Shown here one piece after another: positions 25,240 to 32,642 of a stretch of 64,000 nucleotides of DNA. The DNA is from Streptomyces cylindrosporus (GTDB lineage Bacteria > Actinomycetota > Actinomycetes > Streptomycetales > Streptomycetaceae): positions 248,001 through 312,000 of the forward strand of contig NZ_JALDAY010000002.1 of the NCBI RefSeq assembly GCF_022698165.1, in the 5' to 3' direction. How positions within the stretch are numbered: position 1 is the first letter of the stretch; each line of letters opens with the position of its first letter. The notes under the pieces are model-generated. The model was not told where the DNA came from and did no database searches. It saw only the letters and a list, made by a program, of their open reading frames with translations. The position numbers were made by a program, and so were the translations under genes.

Positions 25240-26196
25240 TCAGGGACGGCTCGTCGGTTCCTCCTCGGCCAGCCTGAGCAGGCACTGGCGGAACCAGCGG
25301 TGTCCGGGATCGCGGTCGGTGCGGTTGGTCCACGCCATGATCTCGGTGATCGGCTGAAGCTGAGGGATCGGCGGTTCGAGCAGGCGGATCCCCGCGGCCT
25401 CTCCGATCCTGCGCCCGAGCCGCTCGTGGACCAGCGTGATCAGCCGTGTACCGCTCAGCAGGAACGGCGCCATACCGAACCCGGCGGTGATCTCCACGTT
25501 GCGTGGCACGCCCAGGAAATCGAGCTGCATCTCCGACAGGCCCCGCAGATGCCCCGAGGAAGCGGCCAGGTAGGGAAGGCTCGTGAACTGCTCCAGGGTG
25601 ATCTCGTCACCCACCTCGGGATGGTTCTTGTCGACGGCGACCAGATAGCGGTCCCGGAAGAGCACCCGGTGCGGGAACTGTTCGTGCTCCTCGAAAGCCT
25701 CCCTCGGCATCACCAGCAAGTCCGCCCGGTGCCCGCGGAGTTGGTCGGCGAAGTCGTCGCCGGTCGGGAAGATGTTCAACCGGATGCCGGGCGCCTCGAC
25801 GGACAGCCGGGCGATGAGCGGCTGAAGGAACGTCATCGTCAGGTAATCGTTCGCGATCACCGAGAAGGTCCGCTCGGCCGTGGTCGGGTCGAACGCCTCA
25901 CGCTGGGAGAGCACGATCTCGATGCCGGTGAGGAGCTCGCGCACCGGCCCGGCGAGTGACTCGGCCAGCGGTGTGGCGACCAGAACACGTCCCTCTCTGG
26001 TCAGGAGCGGGTCGTTGAACAGCTTCCGCAGCCGGGACAGCGTCGACGACATCGCCGACTGCCCGATCGAGAGCCGCTTTGCCGCTCTGGTCACACTCCG
26101 CTCGATCATGAGCATGTCGAAGGCGACGAGCAGGTTGAGGTCAACGCGTCGGAGATCCACGAGGCCAGAGTAATTGATTTCATCAATGCGCCGCAT
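25240..26196 (-). CDS. LysR family transcriptional regulator
   Basis: A LysR-type regulator of 318 residues from the ATG at 26196. The HTH region is RSVTRAAKRLSIGQSAMSST in the first 60 residues after the conserved LRRVDLNLLVAFD. The effector domain runs to VAWTNR-like MAWTNRTDRDPGHRWFR near the C-terminus, as in NodD/NahR/LinR proteins. A GTG at 26241 is in frame but lies inside a 7-bp dyad likely to be the operator, so it is not used; a GTG at 26163 is another possibility. Divergent from the extradiol-dioxygenase/Rieske operon at 26304, which it probably activates. Confidence 0.88.
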   Translation of the reverse strand: MRRIDEINYSGLVDLRRVDLNLLVAFDMLMIERSVTRAAKRLSIGQSAMSSTLSRLRKLFNDPLLTREGRVLVATPLAESLAGPVRELLTGIEIVLSQREAFDPTTAERTFSVIANDYLTMTFLQPLIARLSVEAPGIRLNIFPTGDDFADQLRGHRADLLVMPREAFEEHEQFPHRVLFRDRYLVAVDKNHPEVGDEITLEQFTSLPYLAASSGHLRGLSEMQLDFLGVPRNVEITAGFGMAPFLLSGTRLITLVHERLGRRIGEAAGIRLLEPPIPQLQPITEIMAWTNRTDRDPGHRWFRQCLLRLAEEEPTSRP

Positions 26197-26235
26197 TGTC
26201 AGGAATTGTTTGATCGCGATGTCAGGCGTCACTAC

Positions 26236-26258
26236 GTTCACGTTAACGACGCGTGAAC
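26236..26258. promoter_or_regulatory. LysR-type operator dyad
   Basis: GTTCACG (26236-26242) and its perfect complement CGTGAAC (26252-26258) are separated by 9 bp. This gives the T-N11-A geometry of LysR sites, midway between the divergent lysR gene and the extradiol dioxygenase gene. Confidence 0.55.
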
Positions 26259-26303
26259 TTGCACTTCATCGCCGCTGTCGTCGCCACTCAACGAGGAGAC
26301 AAC

Positions 26304-27242
26304 GTGACGAAGCCTCTGATCACCCACCTGCGCCATGTGGCGATCGCGGCCCCCGACCTCGACCGCCAGCTGGCCTTCTACCGCGACCTCTGGGGCCTCA
26401 CCCCCGTCGAGTCCGAGACCGGCGTGCACTTCCTTGCCGCCGAGGGGTCCCCCGAGCAGTACATCGTCCGCCTGCGGAAGGACGACCAGAAGCGACTCGA
26501 CCTGGTGTCGTTCGGGGCCGCCTCCGCGGCGGACGTCGACACCCTCGCCGCACGGCTGGCCCAGCAGGGCGTCCGCATCGTCCACGAGCCACGCAAGCTC
26601 GGCACACCCGGCGCCGGCTACGGCTTCCGGTTCTTCGACGGCGACGGACGCGTGGTCGAGGTCTCCTCGGACGTCGCCACCCGGAGCTTCCGGACGATCG
26701 AGGCCCGCGAGTCGATCCCCGTCCGCCTCTCGCACTTCGTGGTCAACTCCGACAACCCCGAGGCGACCGTCGACTGGTACGTCAAGCACCTCGGCTTCAA
26801 GCTCTCCGACACGCTGTGCCTCGGCGCCCGCGGGGACTTCATGTGGTTCCTGCGCTGCAACGACTGGCACCACTCCTTCGCCGTCGCCCGTGGTCCGCAC
26901 GTCGCGGTCCACCACCTCTCCTTCGAGATGCGCGGGATCGACGAGTACCTGCGCGGCACCGGCCGGATGCTGCGCGAGGGCGTCCAGCACATCTGGGGCC
27001 CCGGCCGCCACAAGGCCGGCGACAACACCTACTCCTACTTCCTGGACCGGGTCGGGAACTGCGTCGAGTACACCACCGAGCTGGAGACCGTCGACTGGGA
27101 CCGGCACCACCCGTCCGTCTACGACGTCACGAAGCCCGACTTCATCGACCAGTGGGGCACGGCGAACCAGATGAACGAGTTCGTGGCCAAGCAGCAGTTC
27201 AACGACCCCGACCACGGTGTCTTCGTCGCACCCCCGCTCTGA
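26304..27242 (+). CDS. VOC-family extradiol ring-cleavage dioxygenase (copy 2)
   Basis: A 312-residue type I extradiol dioxygenase with two glyoxalase-fold modules. The likely Fe(II) ligands are H144 (RLSHFVVN), H203/H204 (AVHHLSFEMRG) and E255 (NCVEYTTEL). It is strongly similar along its length to the copies at 1398 and 44764, including the WGTANQMNEFVA segment and the VFVAPP end. The GTG at 26304 has GAGGAGA upstream. First gene of the 13-gene plus-strand operon. It probably cleaves the catechol made by the Rieske dioxygenase and dihydrodiol dehydrogenase encoded just after it. Confidence 0.9.
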   Translation: MTKPLITHLRHVAIAAPDLDRQLAFYRDLWGLTPVESETGVHFLAAEGSPEQYIVRLRKDDQKRLDLVSFGAASAADVDTLAARLAQQGVRIVHEPRKLGTPGAGYGFRFFDGDGRVVEVSSDVATRSFRTIEARESIPVRLSHFVVNSDNPEATVDWYVKHLGFKLSDTLCLGARGDFMWFLRCNDWHHSFAVARGPHVAVHHLSFEMRGIDEYLRGTGRMLREGVQHIWGPGRHKAGDNTYSYFLDRVGNCVEYTTELETVDWDRHHPSVYDVTKPDFIDQWGTANQMNEFVAKQQFNDPDHGVFVAPPL

Positions 27243-27279
27243 ACCGGCTCTGAACCCTCCCGTGAACAGGAAGTCAACG

Positions 27280-28683
27280 ATGACTCTCACGAACGAACCC
27301 CCGTCGTCGGCGCCCTTCTCCACCCCGCTGGACGTGCTGCTCGACCGCGTCGAGCAGGACATGCAGGAGGATCTCGTCCCGGCCGAGATCTTCAACAACG
27401 ACGACGTCTTCCGGGCCGAGATGGAGCGGATCTTCACCAACACCTGGGTCTTCGTCGCCCACGAGAGCGAGATACCCAAGGCCGGCGACTTCGTCCAGCG
27501 CAGGATCGGACTCGACCCGGTCATCGTGACCCGCGACGGCAAGGGCGGCATCAACGTGCTGTCCAACTACTGCCGCCACCGCGGCACCCAGGTGTGCCAG
27601 ACCGACGCGGGCAACTCCCGCTTCTTCACCTGCCCCTACCACGGCTGGACCTACGCCAACGACGGCCGGCTCGTCGGCACGCCGCTCATGAACCGCGCCT
27701 ACGGCGAGCCGTTGGACCCGAACCAGTGGAGCCTCAAGCGCGCCCCGAGGGTCGAGAACCGCAAGGGCTTCGTCTTCGCCTCACTGTCCGACGACGTGCC
27801 CGAGCTGGAGGAATGGCTCGGCGGCGGCGCCTGGATGCTCGACCTGATAACCCAGCTCCACCCCGACGGAATGCGCGTGGCGGGCCCGCCGGAGCGATAC
27901 ACGGTCAACGGCGACTGGAAGACGGCGGGCGAGAACTTCGCCGGCGACGTCTATCACCTGCCGACGCTGCACTTCAGCGTCCAGGAGGTCGACCTGATCC
28001 AGGGCATCCAAGGCACCTGCGAGATCGGCCGGACCTACGAGTTCGAGAACGGACACACCTTCATCGGTCACGCCTGGACCGAGGCGATCCACCCGGGCTT
28101 CACTCTGTGGGGCTACCCGGACGAGTACAAGGAGCGGTTCGACCTCAGCGGCCTGGACGAGACCCAGCGCTTCGTCGTCGACCACCAGCCCCCCACCGTG
28201 GGCACCATCTTCCCCAATCTCAGCTTCATCCGGATCTTCTCCCCGCTCCCGGACGGCCCGCCGGCCGTCATGACCAGCTTCCGCCAGTGGCAGCCGGTCG
28301 CCCCCGGCAAGCTCGAACTGTGGAACTGGCAGTTCGTGTGGAACTTCCAGGACGAGGAGTCCGCACAGCGCGACTACGTCGGCGGCCAGTACTGCTTCGG
28401 TTCGGCCGGGCTCTACGAGCAGGACGACACCGTGGCCTGGGAGGGCGTGGCGCGCGCCGCCGCCAGCCCGTGGATGCGCAAGGAACGGCTGAAGTTCAAC
28501 TACCAGCAGGGCCGCAACTCGCCGGTCGACGACGCTCCGGACCCGGACTGGAGGGGACCTGGCGTCCACCGCAACAGCGGTTACGGCGAGCACGTGCAGT
28601 TCAACTTCCTCTGCCAGTGGCTCCGCATGATGAAGGGCGAGAGCGCCACCGGCAACGGGACCACCGAAGGGACGCAGGCATGA
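27280..28683 (+). CDS. aromatic ring-hydroxylating dioxygenase, alpha subunit (Rieske)
   Basis: A 467-residue large subunit of a Rieske non-heme iron oxygenase. The Rieske [2Fe-2S] ligands are C98, H100, C118 and H121 (NYCRHRG and CPYHGW motifs). The mononuclear Fe site has H226 and H231 in the GDVYHLPTLHF motif, and the third carboxylate is expected near residue 370. The ATG at 27280 has AGGAAG eight bases upstream. It pairs with the beta subunit (ATGA overlap), ferredoxin and reductase that follow to form a complete dioxygenase that installs a cis-dihydrodiol on an aromatic ring. Similarity to biphenyl/phenylpropanoate-type systems is suggested by the BphB-like gene at 30655. Confidence 0.93.
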   Translation: MTLTNEPPSSAPFSTPLDVLLDRVEQDMQEDLVPAEIFNNDDVFRAEMERIFTNTWVFVAHESEIPKAGDFVQRRIGLDPVIVTRDGKGGINVLSNYCRHRGTQVCQTDAGNSRFFTCPYHGWTYANDGRLVGTPLMNRAYGEPLDPNQWSLKRAPRVENRKGFVFASLSDDVPELEEWLGGGAWMLDLITQLHPDGMRVAGPPERYTVNGDWKTAGENFAGDVYHLPTLHFSVQEVDLIQGIQGTCEIGRTYEFENGHTFIGHAWTEAIHPGFTLWGYPDEYKERFDLSGLDETQRFVVDHQPPTVGTIFPNLSFIRIFSPLPDGPPAVMTSFRQWQPVAPGKLELWNWQFVWNFQDEESAQRDYVGGQYCFGSAGLYEQDDTVAWEGVARAAASPWMRKERLKFNYQQGRNSPVDDAPDPDWRGPGVHRNSGYGEHVQFNFLCQWLRMMKGESATGNGTTEGTQA

Positions 28684-29213
28684 CCGCCGCCGCCGAAGCT
28701 CCGGACACCCTCACGGTGGACACCGCGACGTACACCCTGGTGGCTCAGTTCCTCGCGCACGAGGCGCGGCTGCTCGACGAGGGACGCGAGCAGGAGTGGT
28801 TCGAACTGCTCGACGACGACCTGCTCTACACCGTGCCGTCGCGTCAGTCGACCGAACCGCGCGACATCGAGGTCAACCGCTCCGCGTGGCGCATCCGGGA
28901 CACCAAGGCACACGTGCGGACGCGGCTGGACCGGCAGAACACCGGCCACGCCTACTCCGAGGTGCCCCCGTCGCGCACCATGCGGCTCGTCGGCAGCGTC
29001 GAGGTCCATGCGACCTCCGAGCCCGGCGTCGTCGCGGCGCACAGCTCGCTGCTGCTCTACCGGCAGCGCGGGATCGACGTCCACTTCGACCTGATCCCGT
29101 GCCGCCGCAACGACCGGATCCGGCTCACGGCCGCCGGTCCGCGGCTCCTGACCCGCGAAGTGATCCTGACCGAGACCAGCCTCAAGACCGCCAACCTGGG
29201 GGTGTTCCTGTGA
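28680..29213 (+). CDS. aromatic ring-hydroxylating dioxygenase, beta subunit
   Basis: A 177-residue small subunit with the SnoaL/NTF2-like cone fold. Markers are FLAHEARLLDEGREQEWFEL near the start, VNRSAWRIRDTKAHVRTRLD in the middle and LLTREVILTETSLKTANLGV at the end, all typical of BphA2-like proteins. It is structural and completes the alpha3beta3 oxygenase. The ATG overlaps the alpha stop (ATGA), and the stop overlaps the ferredoxin GTG. Confidence 0.93.
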   Translation: MTAAAEAPDTLTVDTATYTLVAQFLAHEARLLDEGREQEWFELLDDDLLYTVPSRQSTEPRDIEVNRSAWRIRDTKAHVRTRLDRQNTGHAYSEVPPSRTMRLVGSVEVHATSEPGVVAAHSSLLLYRQRGIDVHFDLIPCRRNDRIRLTAAGPRLLTREVILTETSLKTANLGVFL

Positions 29214-29410
29214 CCAGCGTGACCGTCGACCCCGGGCGCTGCACCGCCTACGGAATCTGCGTCGGCATCCACCCCGAGGTGTTCGCCGTGCCGCCCGGCA
29301 GCCCGCTCACGGTCGTCACCCGCGACGTGCTGACCGAGGACGACCTGGAAGACGTACGGGAGGCTGTCCGGGCCTGTCCGGCGCAGGCCCTGCGCCTGGT
29401 CGAGGGCTGA
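29210..29410 (+). CDS. ferredoxin, [3Fe-4S] type with three cysteines
   Basis: A 66-residue ferredoxin. Only three Cys are present, C11, C17 (CTAYGIC) and C56 (RACPAQA), so the cluster should be [3Fe-4S], as in the ferredoxins that serve actinobacterial P450s and some Rieske oxygenases, and not the Rieske-type ferredoxin found in classic biphenyl dioxygenase. GTG start in a GTGA overlap with the beta subunit gene. It carries electrons from the reductase at 29414 to the oxygenase. Confidence 0.9.
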   Translation: MTSVTVDPGRCTAYGICVGIHPEVFAVPPGSPLTVVTRDVLTEDDLEDVREAVRACPAQALRLVEG

Positions 29411-29413
29411 TCC

Positions 29414-30619
29414 GTGGGACGGATCAACGACGGCGTCGTGATCGTCGGCGCGTCCGCGGCGGGGCTGTCCGCAGCCGACGGGCTGCGCGAGGTCGGGTAC
29501 ACCGGCCCCCTCACCGTGCTCGACGAGGAGGCCGAGCCGGGGTACGACCGGCCGATGCTCTCCAAGAGCCTGCTGGCCGCCGAGGAACACTCCGCACCGG
29601 CTCCGCTGCGGACCGAGGAGCACCTGGCAGCCAGGGGAATCGACCTGCTCGCCGGCCACGGAGCCATGGGGCTGGACATCGATCGCCGCCTCGTGGTCAC
29701 CAACTGGGGCGAGGCGATCGGCTGGCGGCACGTCGTCGTAGCGACCGGCGTCACGGCCCGCCCGATGGTGACGGCCGGCGGCACCGCCCTGCCGACCCTG
29801 CGCACCCGTGCCGATCTGGCCGCCGCCAGGCGGCTCGCGACGAGCGGGCGTCCGGTGACGCTGATCGGCGGCGGGTTCATCGGCCTGGAGGTGGCCTCGG
29901 CGCTCCGCTCGCGCGGCGTCGAGGTGACCCTGCTGTGCGCGACCGGACTGCCCCTCGCCGGAGCCCTCGGGGACGAGGTCGCCGGCTGGCTGCACGGTCT
30001 GCACCTGGCGAACGGGGTCCGCTTCGAGCTCGGCGCCGCCACCGTCTCCGTCAAGGAGACGGCGCGGGGCCACGACGTCCGTCTCGCCGACGGGCGGGTG
30101 CACCGGGCCACGAGCGTGCTCGCGGGAATCGGCGCGGAGCCGGCCACCGACTGGCTGATCGGTTCGGGCGTCGAGCTCGACCACGGCGTCGTCACCGACG
30201 CGGCCGGGCGGACGAACGTCGAGGGGGTGTGGGCCGCCGGTGACATCGCCGCCCGCCGGGACCCGCTCCACGGCCGTCACCGGCGCTTCGAGCATTGGAC
30301 CCACGCCGTCGAGCAGGGCCGACGGGTCGGTCTCAACATCGCCCGCGGCGAGGCCACCGCCTACGACGCCGTGCCCTACGTCTGGACCGAGCAGTTCGGC
30401 CTGACCCTCCACCTGCTCGGCGAGCGCCGCCCCGGCGACACCGACATCGTCGTCGAGGGCTCCGTCTCCACCGGCGACTTCGTCGTCGTCCACGGCGCCG
30501 GCGACGAGCTGCACGGCGCCACCGTCTGCGGCCGCGTCCGCGCCCTGCGGACGTACCGGAAACTGCTGCGCGCCGGCGCCTCTCTGAACGACGCCCTGGG
30601 CGCGGCGGCGTCCGCCTGA
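29414..30619 (+). CDS. NAD(P)H ferredoxin reductase (FAD, putidaredoxin-reductase type)
   Basis: A 401-residue flavoprotein with two Rossmann motifs: VIVGASAAGLSAADGL at the N-terminus for FAD and LIGGGFIGLEVASAL near residue 155 for NAD(P)H. The GVWAAGDIAARRDPL motif near 275 contacts FAD ribityl, followed by the EHWTHAVEQG segment of this family (BphA4/CamA-like). It starts with GTG 3 nt after the ferredoxin gene. It reduces the ferredoxin encoded just upstream and completes the four-component dioxygenase. Confidence 0.92.
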   Translation: MGRINDGVVIVGASAAGLSAADGLREVGYTGPLTVLDEEAEPGYDRPMLSKSLLAAEEHSAPAPLRTEEHLAARGIDLLAGHGAMGLDIDRRLVVTNWGEAIGWRHVVVATGVTARPMVTAGGTALPTLRTRADLAAARRLATSGRPVTLIGGGFIGLEVASALRSRGVEVTLLCATGLPLAGALGDEVAGWLHGLHLANGVRFELGAATVSVKETARGHDVRLADGRVHRATSVLAGIGAEPATDWLIGSGVELDHGVVTDAAGRTNVEGVWAAGDIAARRDPLHGRHRRFEHWTHAVEQGRRVGLNIARGEATAYDAVPYVWTEQFGLTLHLLGERRPGDTDIVVEGSVSTGDFVVVHGAGDELHGATVCGRVRALRTYRKLLRAGASLNDALGAAASA

Positions 30620-30654
30620 CCTCCTCTCTTCGACTCCCCCAGCAAGGACCCACC

Positions 30655-31482
30655 ATGCAGATGCTCGACAACCATGTCGTCCTCGTCACCGGCGGCGGCT
30701 CCGGCCTCGGCCTCGGCCTCGCCCGCCACTTCATCGGCGAGGGCGCGCAGGTCGCCGTCATGGAGATCTCCGCGGACAAACTGGCCGACCTCAAGGCCGA
30801 GTTCGGCGACGACGTGCTTCTCGTCCAGGGTGACGTCACCCGCACCGAGGACCTCCTCGCCTGTCGGCAGGCGGTACTGGACCGCTTCGGCCGTATCGAC
30901 GCCCTCGTCGGCGCACACGGCATCTTCGACGGCAACATCCCGCTGCGCGACGTACCCCTGGACCGGGTCGAGTCGCTGTTCGACGAGGTGTTCCACGTCG
31001 ACACCCTCGGCTACATCCTGGCCGCCAAGGTCTTCGTCGACGACCTGGAGAAGACCGGCGGCGCCATCGTGCTGACCTCCTCCACCGCGGCCTACGCCGC
31101 CGACGGCGGCGGGCTCTTCTACACCGCCGCCAAGGGCGCCGTGCGCAGCGTGGTCAACCAGCTCGCGTTCGAGTTCGCGCCGAGGGTCCGGGTCAACGGC
31201 GTCGCCCCGTCGGGGATCGCCAACAGCCAGCTCCGCGGCCCCCGCGCGCTCGGACTGGAGAACAACAAGCAGTCCGACATCCCCAAGGAGGACTTCGAGT
31301 CGCAGTTCCTCACCCTCGCGCTGCTGCCCACGCTGCCGACCCCGGAGGAGTACGCGCCGCTCTACGCCTACCTCGCCTCCCGCGCCAACACCACCATGAC
31401 CGGCCAGACGATCGTCGCCGACCAGGGCGTGTTCAACCGCGCCGTGATCAGCAACGGCGCCGCCGACCGCGTCGGGAAGTGA
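30655..31482 (+). CDS. cis-dihydrodiol dehydrogenase (BphB-like SDR)
   Basis: A 275-residue short-chain dehydrogenase. The cofactor loop TGGGSGLGLGLA is at about 12-22, catalytic Ser in TSSTAAY and Tyr/Lys in YTAAKGAVRS. The VRVNGVAPSGI and SQLRGPRALGLE segments are those of cis-dihydrobiphenyldiol dehydrogenase (BphB) and relatives, and separate it from fabG-like SDRs. It would oxidise the cis-diol made by the Rieske dioxygenase to a catechol for the extradiol enzyme. CAAGGACC precedes the ATG. Confidence 0.9.
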   Translation: MQMLDNHVVLVTGGGSGLGLGLARHFIGEGAQVAVMEISADKLADLKAEFGDDVLLVQGDVTRTEDLLACRQAVLDRFGRIDALVGAHGIFDGNIPLRDVPLDRVESLFDEVFHVDTLGYILAAKVFVDDLEKTGGAIVLTSSTAAYAADGGGLFYTAAKGAVRSVVNQLAFEFAPRVRVNGVAPSGIANSQLRGPRALGLENNKQSDIPKEDFESQFLTLALLPTLPTPEEYAPLYAYLASRANTTMTGQTIVADQGVFNRAVISNGAADRVGK

Positions 31483-31484
31483 CC

Positions 31485-32633
31485 ATGTTCCGCTACTTCC
31501 CGACCAACTACGTGTGGAGCCTGTCGGTCAGCATCGCCATGAACTGCGGTGGCCAGATCGGCGAGGTCGAGCAGATCTGCGCCCCGCTCGCCGACGCGGC
31601 CAAGGACGGCGACGACGCCGGCACCGAGAAGTTCTTCCGGTCGTGGTGCGACTTCGCCGACGGACTCGTCCGGGGCGCCGAGCGGGATCTCGCCGAGGGG
31701 CATCCGCTGTCGGCCGGTGCGCGCTACGCCCGCGCCTCCGTCTACTACCTGGTCGCCGAGCGCATGCAGAGCCGTCACTACGCGCCGCGCGAGACCGCCT
31801 ACCGCAAGTCCGTCGAGACGTGCCGGCTCGCGATCGAACACGGCGGGGAACGCGCCGAGTTCGTCGAGGTCCCCTACGAGGGCACTTCGTACCCCGCGCT
31901 GTTCGTGCCCGCCGACGGTGAGCCCCCGGCGGACGGCTACCCGGTGATGGTCTTCTGCAACGGCCTCGACTCGATGAAGGAGATGCTGTTCCGGCTGGGC
32001 CTGCCGAGGGAGTTGGCGCGTCGCGGCATCGCGACGCTCTGCGTCGACCAGCCCGGCACCGGCGCCTCGCTGCGCGAGCGCGGACTGCACGCGGTCCACG
32101 ACAGCGAACGCTGGGCGAGTGCCGCGGTCGACTACCTGGAGACGCGGCCGGACGTCGACGCCACCCGGATCGGCATGAGCGGTGTCTCGCTGGGCGGCTA
32201 CTACGCCCCGCGCGCGGCCGCGTTCGAGAAGCGCTTCAAACTCTGCGCGGTCTGGGGCGCCAACCACAACTGGGGCGAACTCCAGAAGCGCCGCCTGCAG
32301 CGCGAGGGCGAGAACCCCGTGCCGCACTACTGGGACCACGTCCAGTGGGTGTTCGGCAAGGACGGCCTCGACGACTTCATGGCGTTCGCCCCGAACATGA
32401 CGCTGGAGGGCGTGGTCGAGCGGATCACCGTCCCCTTCCTCGTCACCCACGGCGAGGACGACCGGCAGATCCCCATGGAGTTCGCCGTACCCGAGTACGA
32501 GAACGCCGTGGGCAGCCCCGACCGTCACTTCAAGGTGTTCAGCCGCGCCGAGGGCGGTGCGTCGCACGCCGGCGCGGACAACGAATCCGTTCCCGCGCAC
32601 TACATCGCCGACTGGGTCGCCGACCGACTCTGA
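31485..32633 (+). CDS. alpha/beta hydrolase (2,6-dihydroxypseudooxynicotine hydrolase-like)
   Basis: A 382-residue alpha/beta hydrolase with a large helical N-terminal cap (residues 1-120). The nucleophile is S235 in SGVSLGGYY; an Asp in THGEDDRQIP and a late His in GGASHAGAD complete the triad. This cap arrangement is shared with DHPON hydrolase and FrsA-like enzymes that cleave C-C bonds of diketones, so it is a plausible hydrolase for the meta-cleavage product in this operon. The ATG at 31485 has GGGAAG five bases upstream; a GTG at 31479 overlapping the SDR stop is possible. Related to the hydrolase at 45707. Confidence 0.85.
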   Translation: MFRYFPTNYVWSLSVSIAMNCGGQIGEVEQICAPLADAAKDGDDAGTEKFFRSWCDFADGLVRGAERDLAEGHPLSAGARYARASVYYLVAERMQSRHYAPRETAYRKSVETCRLAIEHGGERAEFVEVPYEGTSYPALFVPADGEPPADGYPVMVFCNGLDSMKEMLFRLGLPRELARRGIATLCVDQPGTGASLRERGLHAVHDSERWASAAVDYLETRPDVDATRIGMSGVSLGGYYAPRAAAFEKRFKLCAVWGANHNWGELQKRRLQREGENPVPHYWDHVQWVFGKDGLDDFMAFAPNMTLEGVVERITVPFLVTHGEDDRQIPMEFAVPEYENAVGSPDRHFKVFSRAEGGASHAGADNESVPAHYIADWVADRL

Positions 32634-32642
32634 AAGGGAGCC

